Part shown: one piece after another, positions 1-7,180 of the stretch
How the letters are laid out: each line of letters begins with the position of its first letter
How positions within the stretch are numbered: position 1 is the first letter of the stretch
Source of the DNA: an uncultured Pseudomonadota bacterium
Lineage (GTDB): Bacteria > Myxococcota_A > UBA796 > SXON01
Direction of reading: 5' to 3'
DNA: 63,690 bases
Assembly (NCBI GenBank): GCA_903921785.1
Contig: CAIXRH010000260.1
Coordinates: 1 to 63,690 of the forward strand
Notes under the pieces: model-generated
Seen by the model: only the letters and a program-made list of their open reading frames with translations
What the model was told of the DNA's origin: nothing
Database searches by the model: none
Program-made: the position numbers and the translations under genes

Positions 1-37
1 ATCCCAGCGATTTTGCACGGCATTCATCCCACCCTGG

Positions 38-718
38 CTACCACTTCACGGGGGCGCGATCGAGGTCCATCCTGCGTCCTCTCGAGGTCAGCTGGGTGAC
101 AGCGGGGGACGGGAGCTGGGCGAAACGACCTGGACGGGACACCGGCAGCGCGGTGACCGCGCGCGTCGCGGTGAGCGTCCCCTCGTGTTCTGCGGTGTAT
201 TCCCCGGTCATGGTGTCGCCGTCGACGTGAAACCGCATGGCGCTGTCCCACGAAGCCAGGGAGAGGGTGTGCGTCGTGGGGTCCCAGTCGCCGGTCATCG
301 AGATGGTGCCCCATGTATCGAGGACTGCCACCGCAGCACCCTGCTTGCTCACCTGGACGTCGCGGATGGCGAACCCGGAGCTGTCGGCGTCGACCCACCA
401 GTCGCCCTCAGGTGAAACGCGATCTTCCAGGGTCGACACGGCAATCCGATGGAGAGACAGCGGGACACCTCCCGCCGCCGTGACCTCGAGCGAGGGCGGC
501 TCGGTCGGGTAGGCGACGAGTCGGTCGCCCAAGGCCGACTCGAGCCCGCCGTCCACCTCCGAGAAGACGTCCGGCGACGCCGATCCCGTGTTGGATGTCG
601 CGACCACCAACCAGCGTCCGTCGGCGAGCCGTTCGAGCTCGACGGTTTCGAAGTCGCCGGCGCCTGCCCAGAGGCCGGCGCTGAAGTCGATGCAGCCGAC
701 CAGGAGGAGGAGGCTCAC
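38..718 (-). CDS. Small lipoprotein of unknown function (226 aa)
   Basis: Predicted lipoprotein. The GTG start lies inside the stop of the upstream gene (GTGA overlap), giving the very short signal peptide MSLLLLVGC with the lipid cysteine at residue 9. The rest is a beta-rich single domain with short repeated turns such as GDWDPTTHTLSL and MRFHVDGDTMTGEY, suggesting a lipocalin- or barrel-like fold exposed on an envelope surface; that is inference. No catalytic motif is recognised. It is translationally coupled to the gene at 715-1326, which shares the style of short beta-strands, so the two may be partners or ancient paralogues. The last 40 residues match a decayed gene fragment at 25254-25382, showing that this family has had another copy in the region. 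Confidence 0.7.
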   Translation of the reverse strand: MSLLLLVGCIDFSAGLWAGAGDFETVELERLADGRWLVVATSNTGSASPDVFSEVDGGLESALGDRLVAYPTEPPSLEVTAAGGVPLSLHRIAVSTLEDRVSPEGDWWVDADSSGFAIRDVQVSKQGAAVAVLDTWGTISMTGDWDPTTHTLSLASWDSAMRFHVDGDTMTGEYTAEHEGTLTATRAVTALPVSRPGRFAQLPSPAVTQLTSRGRRMDLDRAPVKW

Positions 719-1326
719 GGGAGCATCCCGGGCGCGTCGAGGCGGGAGAGGGTGACCTCCGCATGGCCGAAGGGCACATCCAACACGCCGGTGCCCGCCG
801 AAAAGTCGAGCGCGACGTTCCAGTTCGCGCCATCCTGCGCGGTGTACGTGCTCCCATCGAGCGTGCCTACCGTCGCCCCGAACGAGTCCGTCCACGTCGC
901 GGCTTCTCCGTTCGTGCGCAGCTCCGCGATCCAGATGTGGTGCTGCTGGGTGCTCGTGTCCACGACGAGCCAGTCGCCCTCGAGCGCGTCCGGGTCCTGC
1001 GCCGGAAGGGTACCGGTGCGCCTGGCCGCGAACGAGACGGAGTTGTCGGCCACGGTTCCGGTCATCCGAGCGCCTTCGATGGTGAGCGAAAGCCCATCGT
1101 CGTCGGAGAAGACCCCATCCTGGGAGACGTAGACGGTGTCGAAGGAGCCTGGGAAGGCGACCACGGTCGCGCCATCGGTGGTGTGGGTTGTGCGAATGTC
1201 GAGGGGCATCCCCGACCACACGCTCCCCGTGTCCTGATCGGCCGCGGCGGTCCACCGATCCCCGCCGGACTTGGCGGGAGTGCACGCCGTACCCAGCGCG
1301 ACGACGAGCGCAGCGAGCCCGGTCAC
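715..1326 (-). CDS. Small lipoprotein of unknown function (203 aa)
   Basis: Predicted lipoprotein: the GTG at 1326 gives MTGLAALVVALGTAC with a lipobox cysteine at residue 15. A longer in-frame GTG at 1377 would add 17 residues including one Arg; I prefer the shorter form because the other lipoproteins here also have very short, uncharged leaders, but neither start has a clear Shine-Dalgarno. The mature part contains VSQDGVFSDDDGLSLTIEG-like strands and a DALEGDWLVVDT segment similar in style to its downstream neighbour, with which it overlaps by 4 bases. Function not recognised; probably an envelope-anchored beta-sandwich or barrel protein. Confidence 0.65.
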   Translation of the reverse strand: MTGLAALVVALGTACTPAKSGGDRWTAAADQDTGSVWSGMPLDIRTTHTTDGATVVAFPGSFDTVYVSQDGVFSDDDGLSLTIEGARMTGTVADNSVSFAARRTGTLPAQDPDALEGDWLVVDTSTQQHHIWIAELRTNGEAATWTDSFGATVGTLDGSTYTAQDGANWNVALDFSAGTGVLDVPFGHAEVTLSRLDAPGMLP

Positions 1327-1599
1327 GGCGCCGCCGCGGGGCGGGGGATGGAGAGCGGCTCCAGACACGTGGGACACTCCAGGGGAAGCATGGGGTACGC
1401 CGGAGGCGCGCGCCGGTTTCGCACTTTTTCAGGGCAGGCCTTTTTGTCCTGCTCCCGTCGTCGACGCGCATCCGGATGGGTCACGGATCCTGTTGGAGAT
1501 GAGAGGTTAACTCGGCGGTGAACCGGCAGCACGGGTGCGGCGACGCCGCCCGAACACGAAGGGCTCCGACGGGCGCTCGCGGAGCGCCTTCGGATCCGC

Positions 1600-1905
1600 G
1601 CGTACGCCGGCGGTGACGGCGGGCGAGCAGCCCGAGGAGTCGGGCCAGGGGCCCCAGGCCGCTGCTCCTGCCGGCCGACTGCGTCCATCCGCACCTCGCG
1701 CTCGTGCCGTCCCCGGCGTCCTCCGCGTGCTTACTCCCGTTGGCGGGGCTGCAGCCCTCGTCGGTCGAGCCGTTGCAGTTGTACTCGAGCCCGTCGGCGC
1801 GTTGGCGTCCCCCCTTGACGCTCCGTCCCCCCGCGCCTACTCCCTTCCTGCCGACGGGGTTCCCGTCGACCGTGGTGATTTGGCTCCGCTTGCCGCCACG
1901 TAAAA
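1600..1905 (-). pseudogene. Possible remnant of a secreted MopE-like protein
   Basis: The 650-base gap before the MoxR operon holds no convincing intact gene. On the minus strand, however, one open frame reads GLEYNCNGSTDEGC near 1750-1780, which closely resembles the DNDCDGxxDEGC metal-binding motif of myxobacterial secreted proteins. It is followed near 1600-1690 by a Leu-rich and then Arg-rich tail (LLGLLARRHRRR) like the C-terminal sorting tags of such proteins. There is no credible start or full domain, so I read it as a decayed C-terminal end. The call rests on two short motifs and is weak. Confidence 0.25.
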
Positions 1906-1985
1906 CCAAGGTGCTAAAGTTGTCTTCGACGGATTCCTCCGCCGGGATCGCTATGTGCCGCGGTCCCACCTGCTGGAGGAACGCG

Positions 1986-3371
1986 ATGCTGTCTAACGAA
2001 CCCCACTCGTCACCCAACCCCCCCTCCGTGCTCGATGCGCTCGGCATCCTCGGCTGGCGCTCCCGCGAGCCGATCGTCCTCGCGGCGCTCGCGACGGAGG
2101 AGCCGCTGCTCCTCGTCGGCCCCCACGGCACGGCCAAAAGCCTGCTCCTCGAACGGCTCGCCGAGGCGATGGCGCTCCGCCTGCGTCACTACAACGCCTC
2201 GATCCTCAACTTCGACGACCTCATCGGGTTCCCCGTCCCCGACGGCGACGCCGTGCGGTACCTGCGCACGCCCGGCGACGCCTGGGACGCCGAGGCGGTC
2301 TTCGTCGACGAGCTCAGCCGCTGCCGCCCGGACATGCAGAACCGCCTGCTCCCGCTGATCCACGAGCGTCGCCTCCAGGGCCGCCGCCTCGACGCGCTCC
2401 GCTACCGGTGGTCCGCGATGAACCCGCCGCCCCCGCCGGACGCCGAACCGGAGGATGAGCGCTACGTCGGCGCGGAGCCGCTCGACGCCGCGCTCGCCGA
2501 CCGCTTCGCCTTCATCCTGGAGGTACCCGGGCTGCCGTTCGGGGAGGACCGCCTGCGCCTGATCCGTGGGCCGCAGGTGGCCGAAGACGCGGGGGCCCGC
2601 CTTCGGGACGCCGTCGCGACGGTTCGGGGGGGACTCCGCACGGTGGAGCAGGTCCATGGGGAGGCGGTCGCCCGGTACGTGGATGTCGTCGGGGACGTGC
2701 TCGCTCGGGCGCATCTGCCGCTGTCGGGGCGTCGTCTCCGCTTCCTGTTCCGGAACATCCTGGCGGTCGCCGCGACGTGGGTGGCGTCGATCGAGGACGC
2801 CGCCATGATGGCGCTCACCTGGTCGATGCCGCAGCGCGCGTCGGGGCGGGTCGACGAGGAGGCGCTCGTGCGTGCCCACCACGTGGCGTTGCAGGTGCTT
2901 CAAGCCCCGCTCTCGAGCAGCCAGCGTGAGCTGCTGCGCGAGCGCGACCCGGTGCAGCGCGTGTGTATCGCCCTGCGGGACGACGACGACGATCTGCTCG
3001 CGGCCACGCTGCTGGACGCCCGGGCCTCCCTGGGCACGGCCGAGCGCCTCGCGCTCTCGTCGAGGCTCTTCCCGATCGTGGTCGCGACCCGCCCGGGGGT
3101 GCCGGCCATCGCGCTGGAGGCGTTGGCCGAGGACGTCGCGAAGCTCAACCGGGTCGTGGAGCGCAGCGAATCGGTGTCCACCGCGGACCGACAGTACCAG
3201 CGCGCGGGGGAGATCTCGCGGGCCATCAGCCGGCTCGAGGGCCCCGACCGGTGGGTCGCCGAGGTGCTCTGGGCGGCCTGGGAGGAGGGCTTCGACCTGT
3301 CCGCGGACGCGGTCGTGGTCTTCGCCCTCTCCACCGCTGCGGCGCTCGCGCCGTTCCGGAGGGCGGCATGA
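1986..3371 (+). CDS. MoxR-family AAA+ ATPase (461 aa)
   Basis: ATP-driven remodelling ATPase of the MoxR clade, which usually works with VWA-domain partners. Walker A is GPHGTAKS (residues 45-52), the GxxGTAKS form typical of MoxR. Walker B reads VFVDELSR about residues 106-113, and sensor 1/arginine-finger-like segments (WSAMNPPPPP, LADRFAF) follow. The C-terminal 200 residues are helical and not assigned. The ATG at 1986 is chosen because GGAGG sits 6 bases upstream, although the frame is open further back. Its stop overlaps the next start (ATGA), placing it first in a four-gene coupled operon with a metallopeptidase/VWA protein. Family function is chaperone-like activation of a partner complex; the substrate here is unknown. 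Confidence 0.88.
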   Translation: MLSNEPHSSPNPPSVLDALGILGWRSREPIVLAALATEEPLLLVGPHGTAKSLLLERLAEAMALRLRHYNASILNFDDLIGFPVPDGDAVRYLRTPGDAWDAEAVFVDELSRCRPDMQNRLLPLIHERRLQGRRLDALRYRWSAMNPPPPPDAEPEDERYVGAEPLDAALADRFAFILEVPGLPFGEDRLRLIRGPQVAEDAGARLRDAVATVRGGLRTVEQVHGEAVARYVDVVGDVLARAHLPLSGRRLRFLFRNILAVAATWVASIEDAAMMALTWSMPQRASGRVDEEALVRAHHVALQVLQAPLSSSQRELLRERDPVQRVCIALRDDDDDLLAATLLDARASLGTAERLALSSRLFPIVVATRPGVPAIALEALAEDVAKLNRVVERSESVSTADRQYQRAGEISRAISRLEGPDRWVAEVLWAAWEEGFDLSADAVVVFALSTAAALAPFRRAA

Positions 3372-3889
3372 TTCAGCGCGTGCAACCTGTGTTCGGCCCC
3401 GGGGGGCGGTATCCGACCCTCCAAGGCCTCTGCGGTGGCGGGATCGACCTGGTGTTCAACATGAGCGCGCCACCCCGCTCCCACGTGCGCGTCGGCTCAG
3501 GGATCGAGTCCCGGAACGGGGCGTACTTCGACCTGACCGGCGCCGACGTGCCGGCGGACCTCGGGGACGACGTCCTGGCCCTCGCGGCCTTCGTCGGCGT
3601 GGACCCGGGCAGCGACGCCGAGGCCGCCCTGGAGCGGGCGACGGAGAGGGTGCTCGAGGCGGTGAACGCGCCGATCGCCGCGGTTGCGGTGGTCGCCGCA
3701 CCCGACAGCGTGCACCGGGTGCTCGCGCCTCCCTGCCCGGACCGCCTCCTCGCGGTGGCGGTCCTTTCGCGGACGTCTGGGCACCTCTTCCTGCGGGGGC
3801 GCTCGCCCCGCTTCATCCCGTCCCGGCTGCGCCGCGCGGTGCTCTTCCTCGACGATGCGCTCGGACGGTCGGCGGGGGGTGCGCAATGA
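3368..3889 (+). CDS. Unknown protein of the MoxR/VWA operon (173 aa)
   Basis: Not recognised. It starts at the ATG overlapping the MoxR stop and itself ends in an ATGA overlap with the metallopeptidase/VWA gene, so it is almost certainly made in stoichiometric coupling with both. It opens with a Gly-rich stretch (GPGGRYPTLQGLCGGG), has an acidic helical middle (about residues 75-100) and a hydrophobic beta-alpha core (AVAVVAAPDSVHRVLAPP), and ends in an Arg-rich amphipathic helix. There is no signal peptide or membrane segment, so it is probably cytoplasmic. By position it could be an adaptor or substrate-recognition subunit, but that is only inference from operon order. Confidence 0.8.
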   Translation: MIQRVQPVFGPGGRYPTLQGLCGGGIDLVFNMSAPPRSHVRVGSGIESRNGAYFDLTGADVPADLGDDVLALAAFVGVDPGSDAEAALERATERVLEAVNAPIAAVAVVAAPDSVHRVLAPPCPDRLLAVAVLSRTSGHLFLRGRSPRFIPSRLRRAVLFLDDALGRSAGGAQ

Positions 3890-5202
3890 AGTCCATTCCG
3901 GCTCGCCTTCGCGACTGCATCCCCCTGCTCGGCTACGGCCTCATCCCGCTCGTGGAGCTCTTCTCGGTGGAGGAGACGCGGACGATCCCGACGGCCGCCG
4001 TGCCCTTGGGCGGCTCTCCCCGCCTGCTGCTGAACCCGGACTTCGTGGCGGCGAACTGTCGCACGGACCACGACCTGGCGATGCTGGTGCTCCACGAGCT
4101 GCACCACGTGCTCCTCGGGCACACGCGGCTCTTCCCGCGGATCACCCCGTTGCACAACCTCGCCTTCGACGCGGTGATCAACGCGATGCTCTGCCGCCGC
4201 AACCCCGGCCCGGAGTGGACGGCCTTCTTCCGGAGGATGTACGCGGCCGATCGCTTCCCGGACCTGCTCCTTCGTCCGCCGGAGGGCTTCCCGGAGCGGC
4301 GCTTCTTCCCGCCGTCGCTCCCCACGCCCATCCGTCGGCTGATGCGGGACCTTTACTACACCCCTCACGGCACGTTCCACGAGGTCTTCGAGGTGCTGCT
4401 GAGCTCGCGGTTCCTGTCGGCGATCGACGTCCAGCTCCTGGGGAACCACGACGAGGACGCCCGCGGCCTGGAGGTCGGGGACAACCCGTCCCTCTTCGCG
4501 GCTGTGCGCCGCATTGTCGAGCGCTGGCCGCAGCCGGAGGACCCGCGGGTGGGGCGGTCGATGCAGGAGGCGATGGGGACGATGGTCGTCCCGCCGCCGA
4601 GCCGGTCCCCGGTCGACGTGGTGCGCACCGCGCTCCTCGCGGCCGCCCGCGCGGGAAGCGTGAGCCGTGGCCGTCGGGGTCAGCCCCCCATGGCCGGGGA
4701 GGTCGCCTGGCCCACCTCCGACCGCCGCGCCTTCGCGCTCACGGCGTCCGGGGAGCGGCCGCTGCTCTACCGCGGCCCCCTCGCCGGCCCCCGCCGTCCC
4801 CAGGGGATCACGCCGATCGACGTGTACGTCGACGTCTCGGGGAGCACCTCCCGGTGGATCGGGGCGATGCTCGAGGCGATCCGCGGGTGTCGGGACCTGC
4901 TCTCGCCGTCCCTCTACAGCTTCGACGTCACGCTCCAGCGGATCAGCGCCGCCGATCTCTCCCGGCGTCGCGTGCGGTTCGGGGGCGGGACGAGCGGGGA
5001 GGTGGTCACGGCCGACATCGCTCGCCGTCGCCCGCGCTCCGCCGTGATCTTGACGGACGGGTACGTCGGCCCGATCCCCCCCGAACATGTCGCCGCCTGC
5101 CGGGCGGCCCAGTTGCAGGTGGTGCTCACCCCCGGCGGGTTCCGGGACGACCTCGCCCCGGTGGCGAAGGCGTTCCACTACATCCCGGAGGGGACGCCAT
5201 GA
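3886..5202 (+). CDS. Metallopeptidase-like plus VWA-domain protein (DUF2201-type, 438 aa)
   Basis: Two-domain protein. The N-terminal half carries HELHH (residues 70-74) followed by GH at 78-79, the HExxHxxxGH zinc-peptidase motif. The C-terminal half has a von Willebrand A fold with a MIDAS motif DVSGS at residues 316-320, GGGTS about 366-370 and LTDGYVG further on. This architecture matches the putative metallopeptidase/VWA-like family known as DUF2201, whose members commonly pair with MoxR ATPases. It overlaps both neighbours by 4 bases. Likely role: the ATPase acts on the VWA metal site to assemble or activate the peptidase. Whether the HExxH is a working protease is unproven. Start fixed by the ATGA overlap. 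Confidence 0.85.
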   Translation: MKSIPARLRDCIPLLGYGLIPLVELFSVEETRTIPTAAVPLGGSPRLLLNPDFVAANCRTDHDLAMLVLHELHHVLLGHTRLFPRITPLHNLAFDAVINAMLCRRNPGPEWTAFFRRMYAADRFPDLLLRPPEGFPERRFFPPSLPTPIRRLMRDLYYTPHGTFHEVFEVLLSSRFLSAIDVQLLGNHDEDARGLEVGDNPSLFAAVRRIVERWPQPEDPRVGRSMQEAMGTMVVPPPSRSPVDVVRTALLAAARAGSVSRGRRGQPPMAGEVAWPTSDRRAFALTASGERPLLYRGPLAGPRRPQGITPIDVYVDVSGSTSRWIGAMLEAIRGCRDLLSPSLYSFDVTLQRISAADLSRRRVRFGGGTSGEVVTADIARRRPRSAVILTDGYVGPIPPEHVAACRAAQLQVVLTPGGFRDDLAPVAKAFHYIPEGTP

Positions 5203-6269
5203 TCGACCTCGCCGAGGCCGTCCTCCCCGGTCACCCCGACAAGCTGTGCGACTGCATCGCCGACCGCCTTGTGGACGCCGCGATCGCCCGGCACCCTCGC
5301 GCGCTCGTGGGCGTCGAGGTGGCGATCCACCGCGACACCGTCTTCGTGACGGGGTGCATCACGACCTCTCCGCCGATGACGCCGGACGACGTCGACGGCG
5401 TGGTCCGGGACGTGCTCGCCCGCGCCGGCTACGGCCCCGAGTGGCCCCCGGACCCGTCCGCCGTGCGCGTGCTCACGGACCTGCGCCTCGAGCCGATGGA
5501 CGACGCGCTCTCCGCCTTGCGATCGGTCTCTGACGACCAGGCGATCACGATCGGCTGGGCGGGGGGAGTTGCCGAGAACCGTTCGCTCCCGGCCGCCCAC
5601 CGCCTCGCCTGGCGGCTCGCCCTCCTCCTCGACGAACGCCGGGGCTCCCTCGGGCTCGGTCCCGACGGGAAGGTGGTGGTCGGACTGCCCGCGCTCGGGC
5701 CCCCTCGCGTCAGCTTCTCGATGCATCACCGCCCCGGAGCCGACCGCACCGCCCTCTTCGCCCTCGCCCAGTCCGTGGTGGAGGCGGCCGGGCTCGTCGG
5801 CGTGGCGCCCGAGGTCAACGGCGGCGGTGACTTTGACGTCGGGGGTTCGATGGGGGACAACGGGCTCTCGGGGAAGAAGCTCGTGGTGGACGCCTACGGG
5901 CCGAGCGTGCCCATCGGCGGCGGGGCGTGGAGCGGCAAGGACCCGCACAAGGTGGACCGTCTCGGGGCGATCCGGGCGCGTCACCTGGCCCGGGTGGCGG
6001 TGGAGCGCGGGCTCGCTCGGCAGGCGCTCGTCCGCTTCGGCTGGTTCCCCGGGGACCGCGCGCCGTCGCTCGCCGAGCTCGTCCTCGACGGCCGCCCCGC
6101 CGACCTTCGCCTCCTCGGCCCCGTCGACCTCACCATCGCCGGCACCGTCCGCGACCTCGACCTTACCCGCGTCCGCTACGCCCCTCGCGCCGCCCGGGCG
6201 AGTTGGTTCCAGGAGCCGGCCCCCTGGGAGGGGCGGGACGCCGCGGTGGCGGGGCGCCTTGTGGGGTGA
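5199..6269 (+). CDS. Divergent S-adenosylmethionine synthetase (356 aa)
   Basis: Methionine adenosyltransferase homologue, which makes SAM from ATP and methionine. It keeps GHPDK (residues 11-15), a DDQ segment where housekeeping enzymes have GAGDQG, GDNGLSGKK (family GDxGLTGRK, so Arg becomes Lys) and GGGAWSGKDPHKVDR carrying the two active-site lysines. It lacks the usual SESVxEGHPDK lead-in and is shorter than the roughly 380-aa norm. It ends a coupled operon with a MoxR ATPase and a VWA metallopeptidase, a very unusual place for metK, so it is probably a specialised enzyme (local SAM supply or a SAM-like nucleotide) rather than the only MetK of the cell. Start fixed by the ATGA overlap with the VWA gene. 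Confidence 0.82.
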   Translation: MIDLAEAVLPGHPDKLCDCIADRLVDAAIARHPRALVGVEVAIHRDTVFVTGCITTSPPMTPDDVDGVVRDVLARAGYGPEWPPDPSAVRVLTDLRLEPMDDALSALRSVSDDQAITIGWAGGVAENRSLPAAHRLAWRLALLLDERRGSLGLGPDGKVVVGLPALGPPRVSFSMHHRPGADRTALFALAQSVVEAAGLVGVAPEVNGGGDFDVGGSMGDNGLSGKKLVVDAYGPSVPIGGGAWSGKDPHKVDRLGAIRARHLARVAVERGLARQALVRFGWFPGDRAPSLAELVLDGRPADLRLLGPVDLTIAGTVRDLDLTRVRYAPRAARASWFQEPAPWEGRDAAVAGRLVG

Positions 6270-6292
6270 GGGGAGCGGATGCCGGTCACCCC
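6263..6292. terminator. Inverted repeat between convergent genes
   Basis: GGGGTGA (6263-6269) and TCACCCC (6286-6292) form a perfect 7-bp stem around a 16-base loop. Each arm contains the stop codon of one of the two convergent genes. There is no T-tract, as is common at this GC content. A bidirectional terminator is plausible but untested. Confidence 0.4.
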
Positions 6293-6507
6293 GCCGCGCG
6301 AAGGCGAGCTTCGAGGGCGGCGAACTCCGTGCACGAAGCCGCTTCCACCATCCCGTCTATTTCCTTGGTCTCCCGGAGGACTTCGCCGACGTCTCCATCC
6401 ACGCACAGCGGCATCGTCGCTCCGCCGACGAACACCAGAGGCAGCTTCACGACCTCGAGGGCGGCAGCCGCGCGATCCAGGCGATCGAACTGTTCCCTTC
6501 GCGTCAT
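6286..6507 (-). pseudogene. Truncated nucleotidyltransferase (AbiEii/MNT-like) fragment, 73 aa
   Basis: N-terminal fragment of the nucleotidyltransferase-fold toxin-like family that sits beside winged-helix regulators. It has FVGGATMPLCVDG and then ETKEIDGMVE where the family has an (R/P)TKDVDVxVE metal-binding motif: the first catalytic Asp is Glu and the surrounding motif is altered. The reading frame stops after EARLRAAG, about a third of the usual length, just 17 bases from the convergent SAM synthetase gene. ATGA overlap with the upstream regulator fixes the start. Both the truncation and the motif change point to an inactive relic of a toxin-antitoxin-like module. Confidence 0.6.
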
Positions 6508-7058
6508 GGTGCCAGTCCCGCTGCGTGCTGCGCGGCGAGCCAACGCGTGTCGCGGCCGGTCTCGGCGAGGAGTTGCTCCAACTCGATCACCGCGAGGCTG
6601 CGCTCGCGTGCTCGGCCGACCCTCAGGGCGTCGATCAAGGCCAGCGCCGCGTAGAGGCGCGCGTCCGCCGCCGCCGCCTCGGGCACCGCGGGGTGAAGGG
6701 GTACGAGGGCGCGACCGAGCACGCCTGCCGGAGCCGGCCAGACGTAGGATTCGACGAAGGTCAGAAGATCGCGCAACGGCGGCGCCGCGTGAGCGGTGGG
6801 CAGGCCGACGACCTGCTCACCCAGGCCGGCCGGGAACGCGAACGGAATGCCGTGAGCGGCGAACAACGCGAAGGCGTGGGTGCGCAAGCTGCGGTCGCTG
6901 CGCCGATAGAGCCCCGCGTGTTCTAGTCGTCCCAAGGACATGTGGGCCTGAGACGGAGAGATTCCAATCGCGCCTGCGAGTCGTTCGTACGTCCACGCGG
7001 CGGTGTCAGCCCACAAGTGCGCCTTCAGGCCGACGACCACGTCGAGAGGCTTCAGCAT
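6504..7058 (-). CDS. Winged-helix regulator of a nucleotidyltransferase module (184 aa)
   Basis: DNA-binding protein with an N-terminal winged helix (TYERLAGAIGISPSQAHMSL, about residues 23-42) followed by GLPTAHAAPPL and a C-terminal helix rich in Leu and Glu. Proteins of this shape are often the upstream partner of nucleotidyltransferase-fold genes, and the overlapping downstream gene is a truncated member of that family. It therefore probably acted as antitoxin or autorepressor. The ATG at 7058 lies 5 bases downstream (minus strand) of an inverted repeat at 7064-7082, consistent with autoregulation. The protein itself looks intact. Confidence 0.75.
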   Translation of the reverse strand: MLKPLDVVVGLKAHLWADTAAWTYERLAGAIGISPSQAHMSLGRLEHAGLYRRSDRSLRTHAFALFAAHGIPFAFPAGLGEQVVGLPTAHAAPPLRDLLTFVESYVWPAPAGVLGRALVPLHPAVPEAAAADARLYAALALIDALRVGRARERSLAVIELEQLLAETGRDTRWLAAQHAAGLAP

Positions 7059-7063
7059 TGATG

Positions 7064-7082
7064 CATTCTGGCTTCTAGAATG
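7064..7082. promoter_or_regulatory. Inverted repeat at the winged-helix gene start
   Basis: CATTCT (7064-7069) and AGAATG (7077-7082) are a perfect inverted pair with 7 bases between, overlapping the 8-bp palindrome TTCTAGAA (7073-7080). It lies directly upstream of the ATG at 7058 and in a local AT-rich patch, so it is a likely operator/promoter for the regulator. Confidence 0.45.
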
Positions 7083-7104
7083 ATGAGGGTCAAGCGGAAG
7101 GTGT

Positions 7105-7180
7105 CTGGTGGTGGCCGGCGAGTTCGGGCGGCGAGTGCTTCGGGTAACGGTTGCCCTCCGGCCCCCCCTCACCCGATCGC
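7105..7180. repeat. Intergenic repeat, copy 1 (second copy 14481-14565)
   Basis: The stretch following mcrC (minus strand) shares strings such as GTGGTGGCCGGCG, GGCGGCGAG and ACGGTTGCCC with 14481-14565. The similar block includes the mcrC stop region, so it may mark the 3' border of a duplicated segment rather than a free repeat. Confidence 0.5.

Noticed and set aside
3684-5198. Long open frame running upstream of the SAM-synthetase gene in the same frame
   Set aside because: It overlaps two better genes, has the Pro/Arg/Gly-rich composition of an antisense or off-frame GC-rich shadow, and MetK homology begins only at the ATG at 5199.
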